Shown piece by piece: positions 7,827 to 16,282 of a DNA stretch of 64,000 bases; position 1 is the stretch's first letter; each line of letters opens with the position of its first letter. A model generated the notes under the pieces. That model searched no databases. It had not been told where the DNA came from and worked only from the letters and a program-made list of their open reading frames with translations. The position numbers and the translations under genes were made by a program. This DNA is from DASQJL01 sp036380835 (GTDB taxonomy: Bacteria; Eisenbacteria; RBG-16-71-46; SZUA-252). The stretch spans positions 53,032 to 117,031 of the forward strand of contig DASVDZ010000069.1 of NCBI GenBank assembly GCA_036380835.1. Reading direction: 5' to 3'.

Positions 7827-7843
7827 ACTTTGTTATGCAAAGG
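7827..7843. promoter_or_regulatory. Second palindromic candidate operator, abutting the -35
   Basis: ACTTTGTTATGCAAAGG contains the imperfect inverted repeat CTTTG/CAAAG and lies 2 nt upstream of the -35 of the 7789 promoter. Compared with the site at 6748 read on the opposite strand, ACTTTG and GCAAAGG are identical and only the 4-nt centre differs. Likely bound by the winged-helix protein (inference). Confidence 0.55.
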
Positions 7844-7942
7844 TATGCCGGCGGCGCACCGTTCGCGCCTGGGAAGACCCCTTCCGGCCCCCCCTGTGAT
7901 TCGGGTTCCCCCCCGCGCGCCGTGAGGCGTACCGTCGTTGTC

Positions 7943-8503
7943 ATGAAGCGAATCGGTTGGCTGGTCCTCATGGGTGTCCTGGCAGTCAGCGTCGGCGCCT
8001 GCGGCAGGAAGATCGTAGGTGGCGAAGGCGATTTCTTCCGTTCGCTCGTTCCCATCTACCCCAGTCGCAGCACGCCTCGGAACGCGCTCCTCTATTACAA
8101 GGCTGCCTGGGAGAACCGGGACTCGACCCGCATCGATACGGTCCTCGCTGAGGACTACGCCGGAAGCAGCGCCGACCAGTCCGAAACGCTCCAATTCTCC
8201 AAGGCGGACGAGATTCGCGCGTTGGGCGGGATCCAGCTCTCGCAGCGGGTGACACGGGTCATCGTCGACCTGCACGATCCATCGACATGGATCTGGCAGT
8301 ACTACGCCGGCGATTCAGCCGCTTGGGTGTCCTACTCCATCCCGTCGCCCCGCATCGAGGTCGACGACGTGGTCATGGGATCCCTCCTCGCGGACCAATC
8401 CACGTTCATGGAGTTCACCTTCCGGCCGACGACTCCGGCCCCCGCCTCTCCCACCGACACGCTCTGGACCATCGTTCGATGGCGGGAGCAGGGCCCGCCC
8501 TGA
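7943..8503 (+). CDS. Hypothetical lipoprotein with an NTF2-like domain
   Basis: A 186-residue protein with a lipoprotein signal peptide (MKRIGWLVLMGVLAVSVGAC, lipidation Cys20). The mature part opens with RNALLYYKAAWENRDSTRIDTVLAEDYAG, which resembles the first helices of NTF2/SnoaL-like domains, and continues with beta-strand-like segments (WIWQYYAGDSAAWVSYSIP, STFMEFTFRP). No catalytic residues are identifiable. The start at 7943 gives the signal peptide directly. It is divergent from the winged-helix operon and ends 33 nt from the convergent MscS gene. Confidence 0.65.
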   Translation: MKRIGWLVLMGVLAVSVGACGRKIVGGEGDFFRSLVPIYPSRSTPRNALLYYKAAWENRDSTRIDTVLAEDYAGSSADQSETLQFSKADEIRALGGIQLSQRVTRVIVDLHDPSTWIWQYYAGDSAAWVSYSIPSPRIEVDDVVMGSLLADQSTFMEFTFRPTTPAPASPTDTLWTIVRWREQGPP

Positions 8504-8515
8504 CCGTCACCCTCC

Positions 8516-8532
8516 CGCCCCTCGATGGGGCG
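8516..8532. terminator. Hairpin between convergent genes
   Basis: CGCCCC-TCGAT-GGGGCG forms a 6-bp GC stem in the 33-nt gap between the convergent lipoprotein and MscS genes. There is no U-run on either side, so it would be a weak or factor-dependent terminator. Confidence 0.35.
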
Positions 8533-8536
8533 AGCG

Positions 8537-9565
8537 TTACCGGCCGATCGTCGTGACGACCCGTTGCGGGAAGGGGATCACGATTCCTTCCCGGTCGTAA
8601 CGCGCTTTGATCCGCTTCACGAATTCGTGGGTCACGAGATAGCGGTCGGGGAAGCGCTTCACGCGGAGGATCACCGAGAAGTTGATCGAGGAATCGCCGA
8701 ACGTGTGGTAGCGGATGAAGGGCTCGAACGTCGCGACGCCCCCCTCCACCGTCCGCAGGACGTCGCGCGCCACGTCGACCGTGACGCGCTCCACCTTCTC
8801 CAGGTCGGACTCGTACGCCACACCCATCTGGACCAACGCCGACTGCTCCGACTCCGGGAGATCGTAGTTCGTGAAGATCATCTCGGCGACGCGGGAGTTC
8901 GGGACGACGATGATGTTGTTCGGCAGCTCGCGGACGCGCGTGGCACGCCAGCCGATGTCGATGATGAACCCCTCGCTTCCCGTCTCGAGGCGCACGTAGT
9001 CGCCGACACGGATCGGCCGCGCCAGGGCGAGGTGGATTCCCGCGAAGAGATTGGAGAGGGTGGGCTGGAGCGCGAGCGCTACCGCGAGCGAGCCCACCCC
9101 CAGCGCGGTCAGGAGCGGCGTGATCGAGACGCCGAGGTTGGAGAGGATGAGCAGCAGCCCCAGGCTCAGCACGATGATCCGCACCACGTACTGCATCAGG
9201 CTGGTGGTACCGATCGCGGCGCCCGACCCGCGGGTGAAGGCGTCGAGCCAGCCCGCCGCGAAACGCGCCGCGGCGAGGCTCGCCGAGAGCAGGAAGGCCG
9301 CCCCGCACGCTTTGTCGATGACCGGCGTCAGGTCCGGTCGGATCGGCGCGGCCCGGGCGGCGAGCGCGATCCCGCCGAGGAGGAACCAGAGCGGGACGTG
9401 CCGTCCGATCGTCCGGAGCGCGAGATCGTCCAGCGGCGTCGCGGTGCGGGAGAAGAGAGCGCCCAGATAGCGGATCACCACGATTCGGATGATCGCCCCG
9501 AGGGCGGCCGCGCCCGCGAGGACGAGGGTCGCCGTGAGCCAGGACGGGTGCACTTCGACGGCCAT
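8537..9565 (-). CDS. MscS-family mechanosensitive ion channel
   Basis: A 342-residue inner-membrane channel that would open under membrane tension to release solutes on hypo-osmotic shock. Four to five TM helices come first. The pore helix follows with Gly/Ala packing (LTALGVGSLAVALALQPTLSN), then the MscS beta-domain (RPIRVGDYVRLETGSEGFIIDIGWRATRV, VVPNSRV) and the alpha/beta vestibule domain. ATG 9565 is preferred over GTG 9571 because GGGAGG sits at the correct distance only for the ATG. Expression is probably driven by the promoter at 9604-9632. Confidence 0.9.
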   Translation of the reverse strand: MAVEVHPSWLTATLVLAGAAALGAIIRIVVIRYLGALFSRTATPLDDLALRTIGRHVPLWFLLGGIALAARAAPIRPDLTPVIDKACGAAFLLSASLAAARFAAGWLDAFTRGSGAAIGTTSLMQYVVRIIVLSLGLLLILSNLGVSITPLLTALGVGSLAVALALQPTLSNLFAGIHLALARPIRVGDYVRLETGSEGFIIDIGWRATRVRELPNNIIVVPNSRVAEMIFTNYDLPESEQSALVQMGVAYESDLEKVERVTVDVARDVLRTVEGGVATFEPFIRYHTFGDSSINFSVILRVKRFPDRYLVTHEFVKRIKARYDREGIVIPFPQRVVTTIGR

Positions 9566-9603
9566 GGCCACCTCCCTTCGGACGGGCGCGCGATCGCAAC
9601 CCG

Positions 9604-9632
9604 AATGTGCCAGCCGATCCGCGGACTGTCAA
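9604..9632 (-). promoter_or_regulatory. Putative promoter of the MscS gene
   Basis: Minus strand: -35 TTGACA (9627-9632, perfect), 17-nt spacer, -10 CACATT (9604-9609, three of six). The predicted leader is about 30 nt and includes the GGGAGG ribosome-binding site. Confidence 0.5.
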
Positions 9633-9659
9633 TCCAAGGGGCTCGCCGGCGAGTCGGGG

Positions 9660-9688
9660 GTCACAGCGCGCGCCGGCGCGTGTATCAT
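9660..9688 (+). promoter_or_regulatory. Putative leaderless promoter of the flavoprotein/ferredoxin gene
   Basis: -35-like GTCACA (9660-9665), 17-nt spacer, -10 TATCAT (9683-9688, five of six). The ATG at 9697 follows after 8 nt, with no Shine-Dalgarno between. Suggests a leaderless transcript. Confidence 0.45.
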
Positions 9689-9696
9689 CTCTGCCC

Positions 9697-11976
9697 ATGC
9701 CGAACCTGATCGCGCGCTACACGAACTGGCTCCATACGCGCTGGCCCGCCGGCACCGTGGAGGCGCTCCCCGAGGTTCGCGAGGACGGCGCGACCGCGAT
9801 CCCCGGCGTCTTCATCTGCGGCGACCTGACGGGCATCCCGCTCCTCAAGTTCGCCCTCGACTCCGGAGCGCACACGGCCCGCCGGATCGCCGAGGATCCG
9901 GCGCTCCGGCGAAGCGATGGCGGATCGCCGGGCGGCGCGGGCGGAGCCGCGGGCGCCGGCGGCCCGGCGCCGCTCGACCTCGCGATCATCGGCGCCGGGG
10001 TCTCGGGCATGGCCGCGGCCCTCGAGGCGAAGCGCCACGGCCTCTCCTTCGCGGTGCTCGAGGCGGCCGAGCCGTTCGCGACCCTCGTCAACTTCCCGAA
10101 GCGGAAACCGATCTACACCTACCCGATGTCGATGCGGCCGGAGGGGCCGCTCCAGGTGAGCGCCGACGTGAAGGAGGCGCTGATCGAGGAGCTGAGGCGG
10201 CAGACGGATGCCGCGGGGATCGCCCCGCGCGCCGCGCGCGCCGAGCGCGTCGAGCGAACGGGGGGACTCCTGCGCGTCGACGTGGCGGGCGGGGAGCCGC
10301 TCCACGCGAAGCGCGTCCTGATCGCCATCGGACGGAGCGGCGACTACCGCATGCTCGGCGTTCCGGGCGAGGACCGGGACAAGGTCTCGAACCGACTCCA
10401 CGACCCGCACGACTTCGCGGGGAAGGACGCGCTCGTGGTCGGCGGCGGCGACTCGGCGCTCGAGGCAGCCGTCGCGCTCGCCGAGGCGGGAGCGCGCGTC
10501 ACGCTCTCGTATCGGAAGCCGGAGCTCTCGCGGCCCAAGCCGGAGAACGTGGAGCGCCTCCGGGCGCTCCCGGGCGTGACGCTCCGCCTCCCTTCCGTCG
10601 TGAAGGAGATCCGCGAGGGCGCGGTCCTTCTCGCCGGAAAGGACGGCGCGGCGGATTCGATCCCGAACGATGCCGTCTTCGTCATGATCGGCCGCGAGGC
10701 GCCGCTCGCCTTCTTCCGCCGCTCGGGAATCCCGATCGCGGGCGAGCGGCGCGCCCCGTCCTGGATCGCGATGGGGCTCTTCATTCTCTTCTGCGCGTGG
10801 CTCTACAACTGGAAGTCGGGGGGCTCGATGTCGGAGCTCTTCGCCGCGCGGCACTGGTTCCCGTTCGATCTCCCGGACCTCCTGCGCTCGCTCGGCGGCG
10901 GCGCGGCGCGCGCCGCCGCGAATCCGAAGACGCTCCTCGGGACCCTCGCGATCAGCGCCGCGGGCCCGTCGTTCTGGTACACGCTCGCCTACTCGCTCGT
11001 CGTGGTCGTCTTTGGCATCCGGCGGATCCACCGGCGGAAGACGCCGTACGTGACCGCGCAGACGGTCACCCTCATGAGCGTCCAGGTCGTGCCGCTCTTC
11101 CTCCTGCCCGAGGTGATCCTCCCGCTCCTCGGGCACAACGGGCTCCTGCCTCGGGGGATCGCCGACGCGCTCTTCCCCTCGGTCACGTACGGCCACGGGC
11201 GCGAGTACTGGCGGGCGTACGGGCTCATCCTCGCGTGGCCGCTCAACGTCTACAACATCTTCACGCACCAGCCGCTCTGGTGGTGGATCGGCATCGGGTT
11301 CCTCCAGACGTGCGTCCTGATCCCGGTCGGGATCTACTTCTTCGGCAAGGGCGTCTACTGCGGATGGATCTGCTCCTGCGGCGCGCTCGCCGAGACGCTG
11401 GGTGACACGCACCGGCACAAGATGCCGCACGGGCCCCGGTGGAACCGGCTCAACATGGCGGGACAGGGGGTCCTCGCCGTCGCAATCCTGCTCCTCCTCG
11501 TTCGGATCGCGGGCTGGATCTTGCCCCCGGGGAACTGGGCCGACGCGATCTTCGACCCGGTGCTCAAGACGCACTACAAATGGGTGGTCGACGTCTTCCT
11601 CGCCGGCGTGATCGGCTACGGCGTCTACTTCTGGTACTCGGGCCGCTTCTGGTGCCGCTTCTTCTGCCCGCTCGCCGCGCTCATGCACGTCTACGCGCGG
11701 TTCAGCCGCTTCGCCATCGTCGCGGACAAGAAGAAGTGCATCTCCTGCAACGTCTGCACGTCGGTCTGCCACCAGGGGATCGACGTCATGAATTTCGCGA
11801 ACAAGGGCGCGCCGATGATCGACCCGGAGTGCGTGCGCTGCTCGGCGTGCGTCCAGTCCTGCCCGACCGGCGTGCTGACGTTCGGCCGCGTCGACCGGGC
11901 TGGCCGCACGATCGCGCTCGATCTGCTTCCCGCCTCGCCCGTCCAGATGCGCGAGGGCGCCGGCGCCCCGCGGTGA
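9697..11976 (+). CDS. FAD/NAD(P)-binding oxidoreductase fused to NapH/NosR-type 4Fe-4S membrane protein
   Basis: A 759-residue fusion. Residues ~80-350 are a thioredoxin-reductase-like flavoprotein: FAD motif GAGVSG (~99) and NAD(P) motif GGGDSA (~249). The GD motif that normally closes this fold, IPGVFICGDLTGIPLL, is at the N-terminus (~36-50), so the domain looks circularly permuted. Residues ~360-650 hold several TM helices with Cys pairs of the NapH/NosR type (YCGWICSCG, FWCRFFCPL). The end has two ferredoxin sites, CISCNVCTSVCH (from Cys681) and CVRCSACVQSCP. A role moving electrons from NAD(P)H through FAD and Fe-S across the membrane is plausible; the acceptor is unknown. The frame is open upstream to 9607, but this ATG follows a -10 element. 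It is coupled to the next gene by GTGA. Confidence 0.85.
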   Translation: MPNLIARYTNWLHTRWPAGTVEALPEVREDGATAIPGVFICGDLTGIPLLKFALDSGAHTARRIAEDPALRRSDGGSPGGAGGAAGAGGPAPLDLAIIGAGVSGMAAALEAKRHGLSFAVLEAAEPFATLVNFPKRKPIYTYPMSMRPEGPLQVSADVKEALIEELRRQTDAAGIAPRAARAERVERTGGLLRVDVAGGEPLHAKRVLIAIGRSGDYRMLGVPGEDRDKVSNRLHDPHDFAGKDALVVGGGDSALEAAVALAEAGARVTLSYRKPELSRPKPENVERLRALPGVTLRLPSVVKEIREGAVLLAGKDGAADSIPNDAVFVMIGREAPLAFFRRSGIPIAGERRAPSWIAMGLFILFCAWLYNWKSGGSMSELFAARHWFPFDLPDLLRSLGGGAARAAANPKTLLGTLAISAAGPSFWYTLAYSLVVVVFGIRRIHRRKTPYVTAQTVTLMSVQVVPLFLLPEVILPLLGHNGLLPRGIADALFPSVTYGHGREYWRAYGLILAWPLNVYNIFTHQPLWWWIGIGFLQTCVLIPVGIYFFGKGVYCGWICSCGALAETLGDTHRHKMPHGPRWNRLNMAGQGVLAVAILLLLVRIAGWILPPGNWADAIFDPVLKTHYKWVVDVFLAGVIGYGVYFWYSGRFWCRFFCPLAALMHVYARFSRFAIVADKKKCISCNVCTSVCHQGIDVMNFANKGAPMIDPECVRCSACVQSCPTGVLTFGRVDRAGRTIALDLLPASPVQMREGAGAPR

Positions 11977-12701
11977 CCGACCCGTTCCTCGCCGGGGAGA
12001 CGCTCCGCTTCTTCGAGCGCTTCCTCCCGCCGGCCCCCGCGCGGGTGCTCGTCGTGGGCGGCGACGACCCGGGCGTCGCGGCGTCGCTCGCGTCCCGGGG
12101 CTACGCCGTCGAGGCGGTCGACGAAGGGATCGAGCCGTCGAGCGATCCGGGGGGCGATCTCGTTCGGTGGGTTCCCGCCGACCTTCTCCATCTCGACGCG
12201 ACCGAGACGTACGACGTCGTCGCCTTCGCGTGGGCCCTCCATCGCGCGTCGCCCCCTTCCCAGGCGCTCGATCGCGCGCGATCGCTCCTCGAGCCCGGCG
12301 GGCTCCTCCTCGCCGAGGAGGTCGCGTTCGATCGCGTGAACGTGCACACCGCGCGCTGGCTTTACGACCTCGAGGCCGTGCTCGTGGCGTCCGAGGTGCT
12401 CGCGCCGCCCGAGGCGCGCTTCGCGCAGGAAGCCAGGCCGCTCCTCCGATGGCGACAGGAGCACGCCGCGGAGCCGCCGCTTCAATCCGGCCACGACATG
12501 CTCGCCGCGGCGCGCGATCGGTTCGCGCTCGAGGCGGTGGAGGAGGCGCCGTATCTCTACCGCCACCTGGTCGGGCGCCTCGAGCCGAGCGCCCGCGGCG
12601 CCCGGGTGCTGAGGCGGCTTTACGAGCTGGAGAGCCGCCTCGTCCGTGAGCGCGACATCGCGGCGGCGGGACTCCGGATGGCGGGCCGCCCGCTCGGCTG
12701 A
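11973..12701 (+). CDS. Class I SAM-dependent methyltransferase-like protein
   Basis: A 242-residue protein with a Rossmann-type methyltransferase pattern: motif I VLVVGGDDPGVAASLASRGY, acidic end of strand 2 (EAVDEG), and motif IV-V VVAFAWALHRA ... LLEPGGLLLAEEVAFD. The substrate is unknown. The GTG start at 11973 overlaps the previous stop by 4 nt, so it is translationally coupled to the flavoprotein/ferredoxin fusion. Motif I is less glycine-rich than usual (GGDDPG), so cofactor binding should be confirmed. Confidence 0.75.
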   Translation: MTDPFLAGETLRFFERFLPPAPARVLVVGGDDPGVAASLASRGYAVEAVDEGIEPSSDPGGDLVRWVPADLLHLDATETYDVVAFAWALHRASPPSQALDRARSLLEPGGLLLAEEVAFDRVNVHTARWLYDLEAVLVASEVLAPPEARFAQEARPLLRWRQEHAAEPPLQSGHDMLAAARDRFALEAVEEAPYLYRHLVGRLEPSARGARVLRRLYELESRLVRERDIAAAGLRMAGRPLG

Positions 12702-12818
12702 CCCGCCGCGCCGTCGCCGCCGCGGCGCCGCCGCCCGACCGCGAGCGCGCGCTTCCTTCGCGGGCCCGGACCGTGCATAATCCCCCGATTCCCGGCGCGA
12801 AATCGAGGAAGGGGGCCG

Positions 12819-13601
12819 TTGACCGAGCTGACGGTGGCGCAGATCGCGGCGCTCTGCGGGGTGGCCCTCTTCGCGGGAGCCATGGACGCCATCGCGGGCG
12901 GCGGCGGATTGATCACGGTCCCGGCGCTCCTCGCCGCGGGCCTGCCGCCGCACGCGGCGATCGCGACGAACAAGGGCCAGTCGACCTTCGGGTCGCTCGC
13001 GGCGGTGACCCGGTACGGACATGCCGGATTGATCGACCGCGCGACGGCGCGGTTCGCCTTTCCGCTCGCGCTCCTGGGATCGGCGGCGGGGGCGTCGCTC
13101 GCGCTCTGGGTCCCGGCCGAGGTGTTGCGGCCGATCATCCTCGCGCTCCTGATCGGTGCCGCGATCGTCGTCACGGTGTCGCAGCCCCGCGCCGGGGACG
13201 GGTCGGAGCGCCCGGTGAGGCGGAACGCCACGCTCGCCATCGCGGCCGCGGCGCTCGTGATCGGGGCGTACGACGGGTTCTTCGGTCCGGGAACGGGAAC
13301 GTTCCTGATCGCGTTCTACGTCGGGTGGGTGGGCCTCTCGCTGAGCCGGGCGACGGCCGACGCCAAGGTCGTGAACTTCGCGGCGAACGCCGCCGCGATG
13401 GCGGTCTTCGCGTCGCGCGGTGCGATCTTGTGGCGGGTCGCGCTCCCCATGGCGGGAGCGCAGCTCGTGGGTGGTTTTCTGGGAGCGCACGTCGCGGTCC
13501 GCCGCGGAGAGCGGCTGATCCGGGGCGTCGTGCTGATCGTGGTGCTCGCGCTGGTCGTCAAGATCGCGCGCGACATCTATCTGGGACGACATCAACCGTG
13601 A
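12819..13601 (+). CDS. Sulfite exporter TauE/SafE family (TSUP) membrane protein
   Basis: A 260-residue membrane protein with about eight TM helices and the TSUP hallmarks: AGAMDAIAGGGGLITVPALL near the N-terminus, NKGQSTFGS, and the repeat DGFFGPGTGTFLI in the second half. The family moves small anions (sulfite, sulfonates, organic acids). The TTG start at 12819 follows a strong AGGAAGGGGG ribosome-binding site, and a CATAAT -10-like hexamer is at 12776-12781. It is 22 nt ahead of the cytochrome lipoprotein, suggesting a shared transcript and possibly a role in sulfur-compound oxidation (inference). Confidence 0.85.
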   Translation: MTELTVAQIAALCGVALFAGAMDAIAGGGGLITVPALLAAGLPPHAAIATNKGQSTFGSLAAVTRYGHAGLIDRATARFAFPLALLGSAAGASLALWVPAEVLRPIILALLIGAAIVVTVSQPRAGDGSERPVRRNATLAIAAAALVIGAYDGFFGPGTGTFLIAFYVGWVGLSLSRATADAKVVNFAANAAAMAVFASRGAILWRVALPMAGAQLVGGFLGAHVAVRRGERLIRGVVLIVVLALVVKIARDIYLGRHQP

Positions 13602-13623
13602 TCGAAGGAGGGGACGCACCATC

Positions 13624-14223
13624 ATGTCCGGATCGAATCGGAATCACCTCGGCATCGCCGGGCTGCTCTTGGTCCTCGCGCTGACCGTCGCCTCGTGCGG
13701 CTCGCCGAACAACGGCACGACGTCCGGTACCGCCACGTCGACTCCGGAGGGCGCCGCGGCGAACGCCGCGGCCGACCCCGTCGCCAGAGGGAAGTACCTG
13801 ACCACGATCATGAGCTGCGGCGATTGCCACACGCCGGGCACCCTGTACGGCGCGCCCGACTTCGATCGCACGCTCTCGGGCAGCGAGCTCGGCTGGGCCG
13901 GCCCTTGGGGCGTCTCCTATCCGCGCAACCTGACCCCGGACATGGAAACGGGAATCGGCGCGTGGAGCGAGGACGACATCGTGAAGGCGATCCAGACCGG
14001 CTACCGGCCCGACGGCACGCAGCTCTCCCCGCCGATGCCGTGGCCCAACTTCGCGAACCTCTCGCACGACGACGCCATCGCCATCGCCAAGTATCTGAAG
14101 TCGCTCCCGCCGGTCCATCACAAGGTGCCGGACAAGCTGGCGCCGGGGGTGAAGCCGAAGGTGACCCCGGTCGTGATCCCGGCGCCCCCCGCGTGGGACG
14201 CGCCGAAGAAGGCCGCATCCTGA
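13624..14223 (+). CDS. Lipoprotein c-type cytochrome
   Basis: A 199-residue mono-haem cytochrome c. A lipoprotein signal peptide ends at Cys25 (LTVASC). The haem site is C-G-D-C-H at residues 65-69 (SCGDCHTPG). A likely axial Met is in SPPMPWPNF, in a layout seen in cytochrome subunits of alcohol/aldehyde dehydrogenases (TGYRPDGTQLSPPMPW ... IAKYLKSLPP). The C-terminus is a proline-rich tail. It would shuttle electrons in the periplasm while anchored to a membrane. A strong GGAGG ribosome-binding site precedes the ATG. Confidence 0.85.
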   Translation: MSGSNRNHLGIAGLLLVLALTVASCGSPNNGTTSGTATSTPEGAAANAAADPVARGKYLTTIMSCGDCHTPGTLYGAPDFDRTLSGSELGWAGPWGVSYPRNLTPDMETGIGAWSEDDIVKAIQTGYRPDGTQLSPPMPWPNFANLSHDDAIAIAKYLKSLPPVHHKVPDKLAPGVKPKVTPVVIPAPPAWDAPKKAAS

Positions 14224-14244
14224 TTCGCTAGAGGAGGAACCGCC

Positions 14245-14817
14245 ATGCCGACCGAAGTTCGCTCCGAAATCAAGATTCCAGCGGGCTACCGCTCGCCCGA
14301 GGCGGCGTCGTTCGTGGCGCAGCTCGACGATCAGCTCGCCCGGCTCCTCGACGCGACGCGGGAGCTCACCGCCGACGACCTGATGTGGCAGCCCGCCCCG
14401 GGCATGAACACGATCGGCATGCTCCTCGCCCATCTCGCGGTGGTCGAGGTCTGGTGGACCAAGATCGTGCTCGGAAAAGAGGACGACCCCGACGTGCGGG
14501 ACGTGATCGGCATCGGCACGGACGACGACGGCATGCCGCTGGCGGAGGGGGCGCCCGCGTTCCCGCTCCTGAACGGGAACGAGATCGCGTTCTACCACGA
14601 CCTGCTCGCGAAGGCGCGCGCGTTCGTCACGCGGGCCGCCCAGGCGGCGTCGCCGGATGCCCTCGATCAGACGCTCACGCGGACGCGGCCGGACGGCACG
14701 AAGCGCGTGATCAACGGACGCTGGTACTTCTACCACGTGCTCGAGCACTTCGCCGGGCACTACGGCCAGATCCTCCTCCTCAAGCACATGCGACGGGCCG
14801 CGTTCGTCCGTTCGTGA
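14245..14817 (+). CDS. DinB / DUF664-like protein
   Basis: A 190-residue DinB-fold protein. Candidate metal ligands are the His in LLAHLAVVEVWW and the two in HVLEHFAGHYGQI near the C-terminus. A Trp-rich first half (LMWQPAPGMNTIGMLL) is typical of the DUF664 branch. It follows an excellent AGGAGG site, 21 nt after the cytochrome gene. Biochemical role unknown; thiol-dependent detoxification is the usual guess for the fold. Confidence 0.85.
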   Translation: MPTEVRSEIKIPAGYRSPEAASFVAQLDDQLARLLDATRELTADDLMWQPAPGMNTIGMLLAHLAVVEVWWTKIVLGKEDDPDVRDVIGIGTDDDGMPLAEGAPAFPLLNGNEIAFYHDLLAKARAFVTRAAQAASPDALDQTLTRTRPDGTKRVINGRWYFYHVLEHFAGHYGQILLLKHMRRAAFVRS

Positions 14818-14866
14818 TGGGCTCGGAACCCTTGGGTTCCCGCGGGCTGGGTCGCGGAGGCTTGGC

Positions 14867-16282
14867 GTGAGCGGGCTCCGCGACCAGCTCAAGCGGCAGA
14901 TCGAGGGGGCCGTGCGCGACGCGGGCGCCGTGCCGGTGGAGCGGACGACCAATTTCGGGCACCTCTTCCGGTCCGCGCCGCGCCTCCTCGTCGAGCCGCG
15001 GACCGCCGAGGACGTCCGCGCGACGGTCCAGTTCGCCCGCGCGAAGGGGCTCACCCTCTCGACTCGCGGCGCGGGGCACAGCCAGAGCCACCTCGGCATT
15101 TCCGACGGAGGGGTGCTGCTCGCGATGGGCTCGCTCGGCCGCGTGCTCGAGGTGGACGACCGGGCGCTGACCGCCGACGTGGAGGCGGGCGCCCTCTGGG
15201 GCGACGTCGTCGCGCGGCTAAAGCCGCTCGGCTTGGCACCCCCCGTGCTGACGAACAACCTCAACGTGACCGTCGGCGGCACGCTGTCCGTCGCGGGGAT
15301 CGGCGTCGCGTCGTTCCGCTACGGGACGCAGGGAGACCAGGTCGTCTCGCTCGACGTCGTGACGGGAGACGGGGAGGCCGTGACCTGCGGCCCCGATCGG
15401 AACGAGGATCTCTTCTGGTCGGTCGTGGCGGGGCTCGGACAGGTCGGCGTGATCACGCGCGCGCGTCTCAAGCTCCGTCGGGTGAAGCCGCTGACGCGCA
15501 CGTACTACCTCCTCTACGACGACGCCCGTCGCTTCCTCGAGGACGCGCGCTTCGCGATGGACTCGGGGCGGTTCGATCACATCGAGTCGTGGGCGTCGCC
15601 GAGCCCGCAGGGCACGAAGCCCGTCGGCGGGCGCCGGCAGGTCTTCGCCCGCTGGTTCTTCCCGTTTCACCTGACGGTGGAATTCGACCCCGGCGCGCCC
15701 CCCGACGACGCGGCGCTCCTCGACGGGCTCCGCCCCTACGAGAATCTCTATACCGACGATCTGCCCACGGCGGAATTCTTCTCGCGGCTGGAGCCCGTCT
15801 TCGATCTCTGGAAGCGCGGGGGCACGTGGGAGCACGTGCACGCGTGGATGGAGGCCGTGATGCCGTGGGAGACCGCCCCCGATCTGCTCGACGCGATCCT
15901 TCCCGACCTGCCGCCGTCGATCCTGGTCGGAGGGCACATCCTGCTCTGGCCCGCGAAGGGGAGCGCCTCGCGCTCGCGCCTCTTCATGCGCCCCCCGGGC
16001 GAGAACCTCGTCGGATTCGGCATCCTTCCGGCCATTCCTCCCAAGTACTGGCCCGAGGCGCGTCCGATGCTCGACACGGCCAGCCGGCTCTCGATCGCGA
16101 TGGGCGGCAAGCGCTACCTGTCCGGGTACGTGGAGTTCACCGAGGAGGAATGGCGGGAGCACTTCGGCCCGATGTGGGAGCCGTTCCGCGCCTCGAAGCG
16201 GCGGTTCGACCCGGACGTCATCCTGAACCCGGGGTTCGTCCCTCTCGACGAGCGCCGGCCGGCCGCTTCGCCGGCCGCGTGA
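14867..16282 (+). CDS. FAD-binding oxidoreductase (PCMH-type, cytokinin-dehydrogenase-like)
   Basis: A 471-residue flavoenzyme of the VAO/PCMH superfamily. The FAD domain spans ~20-200: RLLVEPRTAEDVRATVQFAR, the diphosphate loop STRGAGHSQS (His is the usual covalent-FAD position), LTNNLNVTVGGTLSVAGIG, and GLGQVGVITRARL. The C-terminal substrate domain is Trp-rich and resembles cytokinin dehydrogenase and related alcohol/sugar oxidases. The substrate is unknown. The GTG at 14867 is preceded by GGAGG. It heads a tightly coupled operon whose next two starts overlap their upstream stops by 4 nt. Confidence 0.85.
   Translation: MSGLRDQLKRQIEGAVRDAGAVPVERTTNFGHLFRSAPRLLVEPRTAEDVRATVQFARAKGLTLSTRGAGHSQSHLGISDGGVLLAMGSLGRVLEVDDRALTADVEAGALWGDVVARLKPLGLAPPVLTNNLNVTVGGTLSVAGIGVASFRYGTQGDQVVSLDVVTGDGEAVTCGPDRNEDLFWSVVAGLGQVGVITRARLKLRRVKPLTRTYYLLYDDARRFLEDARFAMDSGRFDHIESWASPSPQGTKPVGGRRQVFARWFFPFHLTVEFDPGAPPDDAALLDGLRPYENLYTDDLPTAEFFSRLEPVFDLWKRGGTWEHVHAWMEAVMPWETAPDLLDAILPDLPPSILVGGHILLWPAKGSASRSRLFMRPPGENLVGFGILPAIPPKYWPEARPMLDTASRLSIAMGGKRYLSGYVEFTEEEWREHFGPMWEPFRASKRRFDPDVILNPGFVPLDERRPAASPAA

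Noticed and set aside
7790..8275. N-terminal extension of the 7181 membrane protein
   Set aside because: It would run through the TTGACA/GATACT promoter and antisense through the lipoprotein signal-peptide gene. Family-like sequence starts at 7789.
8543..9577. Possible CRISPR, tRNA or rRNA genes anywhere in the window
   Set aside because: No array of equal direct repeats with spacers, no T-loop GGTTCRA with acceptor pairing and no rRNA signature were found on reading both strands. A small tRNA could still be missed by eye.
12819..14817. A sulfur-oxidation operon reading of TauE/SafE, cytochrome and DinB
   Set aside because: There is no Sox, SorAB or sulfite dehydrogenase gene. TSUP plus a generic cytochrome is too little to name a pathway.
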